Assembly: GCF_014268595.2 (NCBI RefSeq)
Contig: NZ_CP077091.1
Coordinates: 2,564,501-2,628,500 of the forward strand
DNA from: Pseudomonas hamedanensis
GTDB lineage: Bacteria > Pseudomonadota > Gammaproteobacteria > Pseudomonadales > Pseudomonadaceae
Direction: 5' to 3'
DNA length: 64,000 nucleotides
The position numbers and the translations under genes are program-made. The notes under the pieces were generated by a model. That model was not told where the DNA came from, did not search any database, and saw only the letters and a program-made list of their open reading frames with translations. Within the stretch, counting starts at the first letter, position 1; each line of letters begins with the position of its first letter. Below are positions 1-8,397 of the stretch, in pieces.

Positions 1-1
1 A

Positions 2-844
2 CGCCCGGCCAGCGTGCTGATCGACGAAGCAGTGAAAGCCGCGAAAGACGCTGATGTGATCGTGGCTGCCGTTGGCGAGTCCCGTGGCATGTCTCACGAA
101 TCCTCCAGCCGTACCGACTTGAACATCCCGGAAACTCAGCGCGAGCTGATCCGCGCGCTGAAAGCCACCGGCAAGCCGCTGGTGTTGGTGTTGATGAATG
201 GCCGCCCGCTGACCATTCTTGAAGAGAACCAGTCCGCCGACGCCATTCTGGAAACCTGGTTCAGCGGCACCGAGGGCGGCAACGCCATTGCCGACGTGCT
301 GTTCGGTGACTACAACCCGTCGGGCAAACTGCCGGTGACCTTCCCGCGCTCCGTGGGCCAGATTCCGACTTACTACAATCACCTGAGCATTGGCCGGCCG
401 TTCACCCCGGGCAAGCCGGGCAACTACACTTCGCAGTACTTCGATGACACGACCGGCCCGCTGTTTCCGTTCGGTTATGGCCTGAGCTACACCACCTTCG
501 CCCTGAGCGACATGGCGCTGTCGTCGACTACCCTGAACGCCACCGGCAAGCTCGACGCCAGCGTCATGGTCAAGAACACCGGCAAGCGTGATGGCGAAAC
601 CGTGGTGCAGTTGTACATTCAGGACGTCACCGGTTCGATGATCCGCCCGGTGAAAGAACTGAAGAACTTCCAGAAAATCATGCTCAAGGCCGGCGAACAG
701 AAAGTCGTGCACTTCACCATCACCGAGGATGACCTGAAGTTCTACAACGCCCAGCTCAAGTACGCGGCAGAACCGGGCAAGTTCAACGTGCAGATCGGCC
801 TGGATTCACAGGCGGTGACGCAGCAGAGTTTTGAACTGCTGTAA
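2..844 (+). CDS. bglX: Periplasmic beta-glucosidase BglX, 3' part
   Basis: This is the C-terminal ~280 residues of a glycoside hydrolase family 3 beta-glucosidase, which releases glucose from beta-glucosides in the periplasm. The frame is open to the left edge, so the start lies outside the window. Visible landmarks are the GH3 C-domain segment with FGDYNPSGKLPVTFPRS and PFGYGLSYTTF, followed by a fibronectin-III-like domain (VVQLYIQDVTGSM, RPVKELKNF) ending in FELL. The order and wording match E. coli BglX closely. Family members are about 750-765 residues, so roughly 480 residues are missing because of the window edge, not because the gene is broken. A REP pair follows directly. Confidence 0.93.
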   Translation, partial: RPASVLIDEAVKAAKDADVIVAAVGESRGMSHESSSRTDLNIPETQRELIRALKATGKPLVLVLMNGRPLTILEENQSADAILETWFSGTEGGNAIADVLFGDYNPSGKLPVTFPRSVGQIPTYYNHLSIGRPFTPGKPGNYTSQYFDDTTGPLFPFGYGLSYTTFALSDMALSSTTLNATGKLDASVMVKNTGKRDGETVVQLYIQDVTGSMIRPVKELKNFQKIMLKAGEQKVVHFTITEDDLKFYNAQLKYAAEPGKFNVQIGLDSQAVTQQSFELL

Positions 845-865
845 TCCTGGGAACAACACAAAACC

Positions 866-955
866 ATGTGGGAGGGGGCTTGCTCCCGAAGGCGGTGCAT
901 CAGCTAAATCCATGCTGAATGACACTCCGCATTCGGGAGCAAGCCCCCTCCCACA
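866..955. repeat. REP pair (GTGGGAGGGGGCTTGC type)
   Basis: Two inverted arms reading TGTGGGAGGGGGCTTGCTCC and its reverse complement lie about 40 bp apart, forming the head-to-head doublet typical of fluorescent Pseudomonas REP sequences. It lies between bglX and the next repeat. Confidence 0.85.
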
Positions 956-974
956 TTGGGAACTCACCACTTTT

Positions 975-1077
975 GATCGTTCCCACGCTCTGCGTGGGAA
1001 TGCAGCCCGTGACGCTCCGCGTCACTGGACGCGGAGCGTCCCTAGAGGCATTCCCACGCGGAGCATGGGAACAATCA
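975..1077. repeat. Inverted repeat of the GATCGTTCCCACGC family
   Basis: Outer arms GATCGTTCCCACGC and its near reverse complement enclose inner arms around GACGCTCCGCGTC and GACGCGGAGCGTC. The whole element folds as a long cruciform or hairpin. Further copies occur at 28860 and 46979, so it is a dispersed family distinct from the REP pairs. Confidence 0.8.
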
Positions 1078-1103
1078 TAGGCTCGCCTGCTTTGACAATC
1101 GGT

Positions 1104-2261
1104 TTACCCGCGTTTATCGAGGATGTTGACCACCAGCCGATCCACCCATCCCCACACCCGCTGCTTGACCCGCCGCCACAACGGCCGGCGCCGCCACTCT
1201 TCCAGACTCACCTGCTGACTCAGGGCGAAATCCTTGACGAAGCTCGCCTCGACCGCCGCCGTCAGGGGCGGATCCAACGCCTCCAGATTTGCCTCCAGAT
1301 TGAAGCGCAGATTCCAGTGATCGAAGTTGCAGGAACCGATGCTCACCCAATCGTCCACCAGCACCATTTTCAAGTGCAGAAAGCACGGCTGGTATTCAAA
1401 GATCTGCACCCCGGCCTTGAGCAGGCGCGGGTAATAACGATGGCCGGCGTAACGCACCGACGGATGATCGGTGCGCGGCCCGGTCAGCAGCAAACGCACG
1501 TCGACGCCGCGGGCAGCGGCCTTGCGCAGGGAGCGGCGGATTTTCCAGGTCGGCAGGAAATACGGGGTGGCCATCCAGATGCGTTGCTGGCCGCTGTTCA
1601 ATGCGCGAAACAGCGACTGCAAAATATCGCGGTGCTGACGGGCATCGGCGTAAGCCACGCGGCCCATGCCCTCGCCTTTGTCCGGGACTCGCGGTAAGCG
1701 CGGCAAACCGAAATGCGCCGCCGGGCGCCAGGCGCGGCGGTAGCGGTTGGCGATCCATTGCCGATCAAACAGCAATTGCCAATCGATCACCAACGGGCCG
1801 CGGATCTCGACCATCACTTCGTGCCACTCGCTGACATCAAAGCCCGGCGTCCAGAACTCATCGGTAACGCCGGTGCCGCCCACCACCGCCAGGCACTGAT
1901 CGACCAGGAGCAATTTGCGGTGATCCCGATAGAAATTGCCGACCCAGCGCCGCCAGCTCAAGCGATTGTAGAAACGCAGCTCCACCCCTGCCTGCATCAG
2001 GCGCTGACGCAATGTGAGGGTGAATGCGAGGCTGCCGTAATCATCAAACAGGCAACGCACGCGCACGCCGCGCTCGGCCGCCAGCACCAGCGCCTGGACG
2101 ATGGTGTCGGCACAGGCGCCGGCCTCGACCAGGTACAGCTCCAGTTCGATCTGCTCTTTGGCGCCAGCGATGTGCTCGAGCATTCGCGGAAAAAACTGCG
2201 GGCCGTCGATCAGCAATTCGAAACGGTTGCCGTCGCGCCAAGGGAACACTGCACCGCGCAC
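1104..2261 (-). CDS. clsB: Cardiolipin synthase (ClsB-like, phospholipase D family)
   Basis: A 385-residue phospholipase D superfamily protein that probably joins phosphatidyl groups to make cardiolipin at the inner membrane. Two complete HxKx4D motifs are present: H114/K116/D121 (DHRKLLLVD) and H296/K298/D303 (LHLKMVLVD), each followed by the usual Gly/Ser-Asn segment (VVGGTGV, SIGSCNFDHWN). There are no N-terminal membrane helices, which fits the ClsB/ClsC type better than ClsA. The start is a GTG placed one base after the stop of the upstream yceI-like gene, so the two are probably co-transcribed. The exact ClsB versus other PLD subtype is inferred. Confidence 0.85.
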   Translation of the reverse strand: MRGAVFPWRDGNRFELLIDGPQFFPRMLEHIAGAKEQIELELYLVEAGACADTIVQALVLAAERGVRVRCLFDDYGSLAFTLTLRQRLMQAGVELRFYNRLSWRRWVGNFYRDHRKLLLVDQCLAVVGGTGVTDEFWTPGFDVSEWHEVMVEIRGPLVIDWQLLFDRQWIANRYRRAWRPAAHFGLPRLPRVPDKGEGMGRVAYADARQHRDILQSLFRALNSGQQRIWMATPYFLPTWKIRRSLRKAAARGVDVRLLLTGPRTDHPSVRYAGHRYYPRLLKAGVQIFEYQPCFLHLKMVLVDDWVSIGSCNFDHWNLRFNLEANLEALDPPLTAAVEASFVKDFALSQQVSLEEWRRRPLWRRVKQRVWGWVDRLVVNILDKRG

Positions 2262-2262
2262 G

Positions 2263-2853
2263 TCAGCGCGCCGTGAAGATCAGCACCGCACCCACCGGCA
2301 CCGACAGACTGATGGCCGACAGCCCGGCCAGTTTACGCAGACTCTCCAGACCTGGCGCGAGGTCGAAATCCTCGGCATTGATCACCAGCGGCTCCAGCGT
2401 CACCACTTGAAAGCGCCGGTCATCCAGGCGCGTAGCCAGCAACTCGGCCGGGTATTCGTGCTGTTTGCCGTGCAGATTGACGGTCAGTGGCAGGCGCAAC
2501 TCCAGCTGCGCACCGGGGGCCAGATCGTTGATCGGACGCAGGTCGATCTGGGTGGTGATGGTTGCGTCGGGGAATTGCTCGATCTGGAACAGCTCCTTGC
2601 GCATGCGCTCATCGCGCAGCGGGATGCCGCTGTTGATCGAGTCCAGCTCGACTTCGACTTCGGCGCGACCGTTGGGGTCGACTTTGCCGTGCAGCACCAG
2701 AAAGCGCTGCACTTCGGACACGTTGGCGTTTTTCGTGCTGACGAATGACAGCCGTGAAGACTCGCCGTCCAGATACCAATTGGCGTGTGCCGGTAAGGCA
2801 GCGGCGGCCAGTAGCAGACTGGCGCAAATCTTATCGAGGGAGCGGTTGAACAT
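2263..2853 (-). CDS. YceI-family periplasmic lipid-binding-type protein
   Basis: A 196-residue exported protein of the YceI/lipocalin-like beta-barrel family. The N-terminus (MFNRSLDKICASLLLAAAALPAHA) is a signal peptide with a likely AHA cleavage site. The mature part begins NWYLDGESSRLSFVSTKN, the YceI pattern, and later has LDSINSGIPLRDERMR. Family members bind isoprenoid or other amphiphilic lipids; the substrate here is unknown. I start at the internal Met before FNRSL because the upstream extension would spoil the signal peptide. It sits one base upstream of the cardiolipin synthase gene, suggesting a shared envelope-lipid role (inference). Confidence 0.85.
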   Translation of the reverse strand: MFNRSLDKICASLLLAAAALPAHANWYLDGESSRLSFVSTKNANVSEVQRFLVLHGKVDPNGRAEVEVELDSINSGIPLRDERMRKELFQIEQFPDATITTQIDLRPINDLAPGAQLELRLPLTVNLHGKQHEYPAELLATRLDDRRFQVVTLEPLVINAEDFDLAPGLESLRKLAGLSAISLSVPVGAVLIFTAR

Positions 2854-2971
2854 TGAAGACTCGTGGGGGTGATAAACCTGCACGAACCTTAACCGCCCAT
2901 GGGGTTATTGCAAACATCCAGAGCAAAAGATCACAGCCTGTGACAGCGGCTGCAGGGGAATGCATTGCAAC

Positions 2972-3061
2972 TGTGGGAGCGGGCTTGCTCGCGAAAGCGG
3001 TGTATCAGGTAACAACTGTTCAGGCTGACATGACGCCTTCGCGAGCAAGCCCGCTCCCACA
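2972..3061. repeat. REP pair (GTGGGAGCGGGCTTGC type)
   Basis: Inverted arms TGTGGGAGCGGGCTTGCTCG and its complement lie about 45 bp apart, between the yceI-like gene and the small exported-protein gene. The same subtype recurs at 53587. Confidence 0.85.
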
Positions 3062-3094
3062 GGGGGAGTTTGTTTGCAGGGAGAACGGGTGTGG

Positions 3095-3391
3095 TCAGGG
3101 ATTAAGGCGGCAGCCTTGCCGTTCGCTCAGCCACTGCGCGCTGTTGCTGCGGCCCATGCCGCTGACGCTGACGGTTTTGCTGGACGCTTCATCGCTGAAG
3201 CTGCTGATGGGCAGCCACTGCTGCACGTAACCACGGCAATACTCGGCGTCGTTGTTCATCACATAACGGCACGAGCAATATTCCTTGGCGGTGTAGGCGC
3301 TGATGATGTCCGGGAAGGCCCAAAGGTTCTCGCGCTCATAAAAGCTCCAGCCGAGCAGCGCCACCAGCAGCAGCAACAGAAACCGCTTCAT
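3095..3391 (-). CDS. Small exported protein of unknown function
   Basis: A 98-residue protein with an N-terminal hydrophobic segment (KRFLLLLLVALLGWSFY) that could be a signal peptide or a single membrane anchor. The rest is hydrophilic with four cysteines (CSCRYV, AEYCRGY, RQGCRLNP). Its ATG overlaps the stop of the upstream serine hydrolase gene (ATGA), so the two are translationally coupled. I do not recognise a family. The Cys pattern suggests disulfides in the periplasm (inference). Confidence 0.75.
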   Translation of the reverse strand: MKRFLLLLLVALLGWSFYERENLWAFPDIISAYTAKEYCSCRYVMNNDAEYCRGYVQQWLPISSFSDEASSKTVSVSGMGRSNSAQWLSERQGCRLNP

Positions 3392-4461
3392 GGCCGCACC
3401 GCCTGCAACACGCGCTTGAGCAGTTCGTTGTGCTTGTAGCTGCCGTCGCGATCATCGCCGTAACGCACAATCACCAGTTTCTCGCTGGGAATCACGTACA
3501 GCGCCTGGCCCCAATGGCCGAGAGCAGCGAAGGCGTCGGGCGGTGCGTCGGGCCACGGTGATGATGCGCCCTCGACAGGACGGTTGAGCCACCAATGGCC
3601 GCCTGGCACCGCTGCGTCCTGATGCGCCTTGTAACCGGCAAAAGGTTTGAGGTTGAACGCGACCCAATCCTTGGGCAGCAACTGCCGATCATTCCAGCGT
3701 CCGCCCCGCGCCATCAACAGACCGACCCGCGCCAGATTACGTGCGGTGAGATAAGCATAAGACGAGGCGACAAAAGTGCCGTTTGCATCGGTTTCCCAAA
3801 CGGCGTGGCGAATGCCCAGCGGCTCGAACAGCGCTGTCCATGGATAGTCTGGATAACGCTGCGGGCCGACCATGGTCTTCAGCGCGGCGGCGAGCAAATT
3901 GCTATCGCCGCTGGAATAACGAAAAGCTTGCCCCGGCGCGGCGTAGGCGTCGTGCTCGGCGGTAAATCCGGCCATGTCGCGATGGCCACGGGTGTAGAGC
4001 ATCGCCACCACCGAGGATTTCAGCGGGGCGTATTCGTAGTCTTCCTGCCAGTCCAGACCCGAGGCCCAATTCAGCAGATTGGCAAGGGTGATCGCTGGGT
4101 GTTTTTCCAGCGTCGGGTAAAATTTCAGCGCAGGATCGTCGAGTTTGAACAGGCCTTCGCCGTAGGCCATACCGAGGACGGTAGCCAACAGGCTTTTGCT
4201 GATCGACCAAGTCAGGTGCGGGGTCTGTTCGGTGGTCGGGCCGGCGTAGCGTTCGTAGATAATCTGGCCGTCGCGGATGATCAGCAAGGCGTCGGTGCGG
4301 ATGCCTTGGCGGGTGGATTCATCACGGGTTGGGAAGGCGTAGTTTTCCAGATCGGTAACGGCAGTGATCTGCGGACCGACCGACCATTGCTCGCCGGGCC
4401 ATTGTTCGGCCTGGGCGGTGAGGCTGATCAGCAGCAGGAACAGGGACAGACCTTTGAACAT
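3388..4461 (-). CDS. Beta-lactamase-fold serine hydrolase, exported
   Basis: A 357-residue class C beta-lactamase / penicillin-binding-protein-like serine hydrolase (COG1680 group). The signal peptide MFKGLSLFLLLISLTAQA is followed by the mature start EQWPGEQ. The nucleophile motif SISK lies at residues 86-89 and the tyrosine motif YSSGDSN starts at residue 182, as expected for this fold; a C-terminal GHWGQALYV segment probably supplies the third motif. Substrate is unknown: members act on esters, D-peptides or 6-aminohexanoate oligomers. The Met before FKGLS is chosen because the longer reading places 21 hydrophilic residues before the signal peptide. Coupled to the small exported protein downstream. 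Confidence 0.82.
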   Translation of the reverse strand: MFKGLSLFLLLISLTAQAEQWPGEQWSVGPQITAVTDLENYAFPTRDESTRQGIRTDALLIIRDGQIIYERYAGPTTEQTPHLTWSISKSLLATVLGMAYGEGLFKLDDPALKFYPTLEKHPAITLANLLNWASGLDWQEDYEYAPLKSSVVAMLYTRGHRDMAGFTAEHDAYAAPGQAFRYSSGDSNLLAAALKTMVGPQRYPDYPWTALFEPLGIRHAVWETDANGTFVASSYAYLTARNLARVGLLMARGGRWNDRQLLPKDWVAFNLKPFAGYKAHQDAAVPGGHWWLNRPVEGASSPWPDAPPDAFAALGHWGQALYVIPSEKLVIVRYGDDRDGSYKHNELLKRVLQAVRP

Positions 4462-4530
4462 GGTTGAGGCTCTGGGGTTGGTCTGCTGAGAGGCGGGATT
4501 CATGACAGGTTGGTGGCGTTTCATATATTG

Positions 4531-4616
4531 CTATCGCGAGCAGGCTCACTCCTACAGTTCATCGTATTTCAACTGAAAGAAATGCGGTCCCCTGTAGGAG
4601 TGAGCCTGCTCGCGAT
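4531..4616. repeat. REP pair (GTAGGAGTGAGCCTGC type)
   Basis: Arms ATCGCGAGCAGGCTCACTCC and the reverse complement flank about 38 bp. This is the commonest repeat subtype in the window. It lies between the serine hydrolase gene and the acyl-CoA-dehydrogenase-like gene. Confidence 0.88.
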
Positions 4617-4624
4617 GCGGCCCT

Positions 4625-5503
4625 TCAGGTCACTGCCAAAGCCTTGGTCAGCCGCTTGGCCCTCGCCCCCGTCGCCAATTGCATCACGCCCTTGTCCCGC
4701 TGCCACATCTGCGCCCACTCCGCCGGGCCCTCGGCCAGCGCCTGAATCACCTCCCCCTCCAGCGCTTCAAACTGCGCAAACAACCCACCCAAAAGCACAT
4801 GCCCGGCCGGATTGTTCGGCGGTTGCCGACTCGCCTCGGCACACCCGGCCAGCAGCGCCAGCAAACGCAGTTGCAATGCCTGCGGCCAGTCGCTGTCCTG
4901 GCCGACACCGTACAACCACGCGGTCATGGCACTGAGCACGTAAACATCTTCAAGGGTTCGAAACGGTTTGACGTAAGCGTCCCAGCCATCGCCGGCGAGC
5001 AATTCGCACAGCGCGCCATCGAGGTGCAGCCGCCCATGGCTGATGTCCGGCATCAACGGCAACGCCGGCAGCTTTTCCACCTTCACGCCAGGCTCGCCGG
5101 GATAGACCACCGCCAGACTCAGGCGCGGCGCTTCGCCGGGTGATTCGCTGCGCGCTGCAATCAGCAGCCAGTCCGCCGCGTCGCCGGCGGTGACAAAATC
5201 CTTGCGCCCGCTCAAGCGCAAATCGGCCAACCGCGTCTGCATGTCCGCCGGGCGCAGGCTGCGCTGTTCGGTCGCACACAAGGCACCGAGGCTCAGCGGC
5301 GCGCTCGGCCACAACATGCGCAACGCTGCCTGATAACCGACCAGAAACGCCAGCCCTGGTGTCGCCATGCGCCGACCGCCCGCGACCGCCAATTCGAAAG
5401 GCGTGACGCTGCCCAACGCCTGCAACAACGTTGCAAAACCCTCGGCCAGGTCGGCAACGACAGGCAAGCGTTCTCGGCGGTGCAGTAAATCTGACCAGGG
5501 CAT
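4625..5503 (-). CDS. Acyl-CoA dehydrogenase-like protein
   Basis: A 292-residue protein resembling a shortened acyl-CoA dehydrogenase. The central part has the ACAD middle-domain pattern LRLSGRKDFVTAGDAADWLLIAARS (around residues 90-115), and the C-terminal half is helical with Ala/Leu-rich segments. Typical ACADs are about 380 residues, so the N-terminal helical domain is reduced and the catalytic Glu is not obvious. The start at MPWSDLL is supported by AAGGAG about 7 bases upstream. It is divergent from olsBA, so a link to acyl-chain metabolism for ornithine lipid is possible but unproven. Confidence 0.65.
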   Translation of the reverse strand: MPWSDLLHRRERLPVVADLAEGFATLLQALGSVTPFELAVAGGRRMATPGLAFLVGYQAALRMLWPSAPLSLGALCATEQRSLRPADMQTRLADLRLSGRKDFVTAGDAADWLLIAARSESPGEAPRLSLAVVYPGEPGVKVEKLPALPLMPDISHGRLHLDGALCELLAGDGWDAYVKPFRTLEDVYVLSAMTAWLYGVGQDSDWPQALQLRLLALLAGCAEASRQPPNNPAGHVLLGGLFAQFEALEGEVIQALAEGPAEWAQMWQRDKGVMQLATGARAKRLTKALAVT

Positions 5504-5656
5504 AAGCGGCTCCTTTTGGGCTGTCATATAAGCATCACCGAACGTTCATGGCGATGACACCGGGGCTACATAGCCTGACTTTGCACAACACGGCTGCATA
5601 AAGAAAGTCGATCGGCTGCAACCCACGACGGGTTCAAGGCCCGTACGGAGATTCAC

Positions 5657-6412
5657 ATGACGCAAATCGCCCGCATCAGCGACACCGGCAATGAACGCCG
5701 CCTGCAAGCCGAACGCCTGGTTGGCGCCGAAGCCTTGCAGCAAGCCCAGGCCCTGCGCTTCAACGTCTTTAGCGGCGAGTTCAACGCCAAACTCAAAGGC
5801 GCGGAGCTGGGTCTGGACATGGATGATTATGATGTTCACTGCAGCCACATCGGCGTGCGTGACCTGAACACCGGGCGCCTGGTGGCGACCACGCGTCTGC
5901 TCGATCATACCGCTGCCAGCAGCCTCGGCAAGTTCTACAGTGAAGAAGAATTCAGCCTGCACGGCCTCGCGCATCTGCAAGGCCCGATCCTGGAGATCGG
6001 CCGCACCTGCGTCGACCCGGCCTATCGCAACGGCGGCACCATCGCCGTGCTCTGGGGCGAACTGGCCGAAGTGCTCAATCAGGGTGGCTACAGCTATCTG
6101 ATGGGCTGCGCGAGCATTCCGATGCAGGACGGCGGCATTCAGGCCCACGCGATCATGCAGCGTCTGCGCGAGCGTTACCTGTGTACCGAACACCTGCGCG
6201 CCGAGCCAAAAAATCCGCTGCCGACACTGGATATTCCATCGAACGTGATCGCCGAAATGCCGCCGCTGCTCAAGGCGTACATGCGCCTGGGCGCGAAGAT
6301 CTGCGGCGAGCCGTGCTGGGACGAAGACTTCCAGGTCGCCGACGTGTTCATCCTGCTCAAGCGCGACGAACTCTGCCCGCGCTACGCCAAGCACTTCAAG
6401 GCGGCCGTGTGA
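5657..6412 (+). CDS. olsB: Ornithine-acyl-ACP N-acyltransferase OlsB
   Basis: A 251-residue GNAT-like acyltransferase that transfers a 3-hydroxyacyl chain from ACP to ornithine, making lyso-ornithine lipid at the inner membrane. Family signatures are the N-terminal [19 protein letters not shown] and the core [18 protein letters not shown] (around residues 112-129). The downstream acyltransferase gene overlaps its stop (TGATG), which is the olsBA arrangement. A Shine-Dalgarno ACGGAG precedes the ATG. Ornithine lipids are often made under phosphate limitation, but no PHO box was evident here by eye. Confidence 0.92.
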   Translation: MTQIARISDTGNERRLQAERLVGAEALQQAQALRFNVFSGEFNAKLKGAELGLDMDDYDVHCSHIGVRDLNTGRLVATTRLLDHTAASSLGKFYSEEEFSLHGLAHLQGPILEIGRTCVDPAYRNGGTIAVLWGELAEVLNQGGYSYLMGCASIPMQDGGIQAHAIMQRLRERYLCTEHLRAEPKNPLPTLDIPSNVIAEMPPLLKAYMRLGAKICGEPCWDEDFQVADVFILLKRDELCPRYAKHFKAAV

Positions 6413-7203
6413 TGAGCCGGCTGCGGGTGTACGCGCGAATCGCGCGAGTGCTGCTGGTGGTGACGCTGGGGCTGACCATGGCCAGCGTCTTCGGTGTGTT
6501 CGAACGGATCGGTCTGGCACACTCGATGGAGCGTCGCCAGCGCTGGTCGCGCTTCTTCATGGCGCGCCTGGGCAACGCCCTGCCCTTTCGCGTGACGGTG
6601 CACGGCGAGCTGCCGAAGCAGCCGATGCTGTGGGTCAGCAATCACGTGTCGTGGACCGACATTCCGCTGCTGGGCATGCTCACGCCGCTGTCGTTTCTGT
6701 CCAAGGCCGAAGTGCGCACCTGGCCGGTGGCCGGCTGGCTCGCGGCCAAGGCCGGCAGCCTGTTCATCCGTCGCGGCGCCGGCGACAGCCAGTTGATCCG
6801 CAAACAGATGACCCGTCACCTGCAAACCGATCACGCCTTGCTGATGTTCCCCGAAGGCACCACCACCGACGGCCGCTCGCTGCGCACTTTTCATGGTCGC
6901 TTGCTGTCGGCCGCGATTGATTCCGAGGTGTTGCTGCAACCGGTAGCGATCCGTTATCTGCGTGATGGCGAAATCGATGGGCTGGCGCCGTTCATTGGCG
7001 ACGATGATTTGCTCTCGCACTTGATGCGGTTGTTCAGCAACGATTGCGGCGATGTCGAAGTACATTTGCTCAAACCGATCGCGTGTCAGGGCCGTGAGCG
7101 TGCAGCGCTGGCGTTCGAGGCGCAGCAGGCGGTGCAGAAGGCGTTGTTTGGATCGGTTCCCGACACCCGACAAGCGCCGATGCGCCCGGCAATCGCTGCC
7201 TGA
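6412..7203 (+). CDS. olsA: Lyso-ornithine lipid acyltransferase OlsA (PlsC family)
   Basis: A 263-residue PlsC-type acyltransferase. It has an N-terminal hydrophobic segment (residues 8-30), the catalytic NHVSWTD motif (H78, D83) and the FPEGTTTDG motif (146-154). It should add the second fatty acid to lyso-ornithine lipid made by OlsB. The ATG overlaps the olsB stop, so the two are coupled. The longer open frame starting 231 bases upstream is a shadow inside olsB. The C-terminus (RQAPMRPAIAA) is non-conserved tail. Confidence 0.9.
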   Translation: MSRLRVYARIARVLLVVTLGLTMASVFGVFERIGLAHSMERRQRWSRFFMARLGNALPFRVTVHGELPKQPMLWVSNHVSWTDIPLLGMLTPLSFLSKAEVRTWPVAGWLAAKAGSLFIRRGAGDSQLIRKQMTRHLQTDHALLMFPEGTTTDGRSLRTFHGRLLSAAIDSEVLLQPVAIRYLRDGEIDGLAPFIGDDDLLSHLMRLFSNDCGDVEVHLLKPIACQGRERAALAFEAQQAVQKALFGSVPDTRQAPMRPAIAA

Positions 7204-7216
7204 AACACAGATCCCC

Positions 7217-7305
7217 TGTAGGAGTGAGCCTGCTCGCGATAGCGGTCTATCAGTCGATGCAACTGTGACTGACAGACCGCTATCGCGAGCAGGCTCACTC
7301 CTACA
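7217..7305. repeat. REP pair (GTAGGAGTGAGCCTGC type)
   Basis: Arms TGTAGGAGTGAGCCTGCTCG and reverse complement, with an additional inner pairing AGCGGTCTATCAGTC / GACTGACAGACCGCT. It sits between the convergent olsA and acpH genes and could also terminate both transcripts. Confidence 0.88.
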
Positions 7306-7306
7306 A

Positions 7307-7891
7307 TTAGATTTTCGGTGGTTTCGCGTTTTGTGCGAAATCCTGTAGTTGCGGGTAGAACAGACTGAAGTCTTCGCTCAGCGGTTCATACAACCGCCGC
7401 AATTCCTCCATCGCCCCCGCCAGCTCTTCAGGCCTGGTCAACCGTCGCGAGATTCCACGCAGCACCTGTTCCAGCACTTCAAACTCGCGATACGACCCCA
7501 GCCAGTCGTTGGCAACCATGTGCGGCGCGATCTTCGCCAGCCGTTCGGGCAATTGCCGTTCGCGAGACAGCACCTGATACACGTCAGCGGTGAACAGCTC
7601 CAGCGGCCGATCGGCATAGCTCGACCAATCCCGCGCCAGGCAGTGATCGAAAAACACATCGAGGACGATCCCGGCGTAGCGTCGCCGGGTCTGCGAAAAA
7701 CGTCCCAGGGCGATGTCCACCAACGGATGACGGTCGGTGAACACGTCAATGCGCCGATGCAGTTGAATCGCCGCCTCGATCTCCGGGGCAAACTGCCCTT
7801 GCAGGCGCCCTTTGACGAAGTCGCCATACAGGCTGCCGAGCAGCTGGCCGGGGCGCTGGCCACCGAGGTGCAAATGTGCGAGATAGTTCAT
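7307..7891 (-). CDS. acpH: Acyl carrier protein phosphodiesterase AcpH
   Basis: A 194-residue HD-like phosphodiesterase that removes 4'-phosphopantetheine from holo-ACP. The N-terminus MNYLAHLHL is diagnostic, followed by GSLYGDFVKGRL and LHRRIDVFTDRHP, which carry the metal-binding His/Asp residues. VLDVFFDHCLARDW supplies the later Asp-His pair. Length matches the family (~193). It is divergent from the arsR cassette across a 170-bp region full of CGATAT repeats. Convergent with olsA across a REP pair. Confidence 0.93.
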   Translation of the reverse strand: MNYLAHLHLGGQRPGQLLGSLYGDFVKGRLQGQFAPEIEAAIQLHRRIDVFTDRHPLVDIALGRFSQTRRRYAGIVLDVFFDHCLARDWSSYADRPLELFTADVYQVLSRERQLPERLAKIAPHMVANDWLGSYREFEVLEQVLRGISRRLTRPEELAGAMEELRRLYEPLSEDFSLFYPQLQDFAQNAKPPKI

Positions 7892-7930
7892 GGGGCGCAG
7901 CTTAGCACTGCGTCCGCCCTGCTATCACCT

Positions 7931-8038
7931 CAATATCGTTATAACCCGATATAGCGATTTATTAGTCCGTCAGACCGATTTCATATTGGTATATCGCGAT
8001 CTAACGATTTAAAGTTCGCCTCATCGCGATATATCGCC
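7931..8038. promoter_or_regulatory. Repeat-rich operator of the arsR-MFS-xenB cassette
   Basis: Repeated ATATCG/CGATAT motifs occur here: ATATCGTTATAACCCGATAT at the left end, GGTATATCGCGATC in the middle and ATCGCGATATATCG just before arsR. The multiple near-palindromic copies are what an ArsR-family dimer would bind. The site lies between divergent acpH and arsR and is likely autoregulatory. Assignment to this regulator is by position only. Confidence 0.6.
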
Positions 8039-8060
8039 ACTGCCAACACGAGCCCAAGCC

Positions 8061-8363
8061 ATGAACCTCGACCTCGACGAAATAATAAAAGCCCTGGCGC
8101 ACCCAGTACGGCGAGACATCCTCAACTGGCTGAAGAATCCCAAAGCCGAGTTTCCCGAGCAGTTGCACAACCACGAATACGGCATCTGTGCCGGGCAGAT
8201 CGATCAACGCTGCGGCCTGTCGCAATCGACCGTGTCGGCGCACCTGGCAACGCTGCAACGGGCCGGGCTGATCAGCAGCCAGAAGGCCGGGCAGTGGCAT
8301 TTTTTCAGACGTAACGAGGACGTCATCCAGGCGTTCCTCAACACCCTCAGTAAAGAGCTCTGA
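8061..8363 (+). CDS. ArsR-family transcriptional regulator
   Basis: A 100-residue winged helix-turn-helix repressor. The ArsR pattern is visible as LAHPVRRDILNWL (residues 12-24) and the recognition helix region CGLSQSTVSAHLATLQRAGLI (around 52-72). The metal-binding ELCVCDL motif of classical ArsR is absent; instead CAGQIDQRCGLS carries two Cys residues, C43 and C51, that could sense electrophiles (inference). It is 34 bp upstream of an MFS exporter and a XenB-type reductase gene, giving a three-gene cassette. Confidence 0.85.
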   Translation: MNLDLDEIIKALAHPVRRDILNWLKNPKAEFPEQLHNHEYGICAGQIDQRCGLSQSTVSAHLATLQRAGLISSQKAGQWHFFRRNEDVIQAFLNTLSKEL

Positions 8364-8397
8364 CCCTTAACGTCAGCCAGCCGACAAGGAACCCCGC

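Noticed and set aside
866..1077. CRISPR-like array from neighbouring repeats
   Set aside because: The repeats are inverted pairs of two different families, not regularly spaced direct repeats, and no cas genes are nearby.
831..1697. 288-codon open frame running from the REP region into the cardiolipin synthase gene
   Set aside because: The first part translates repeats and the second part is antisense to a PLD-family gene with complete HKD motifs.
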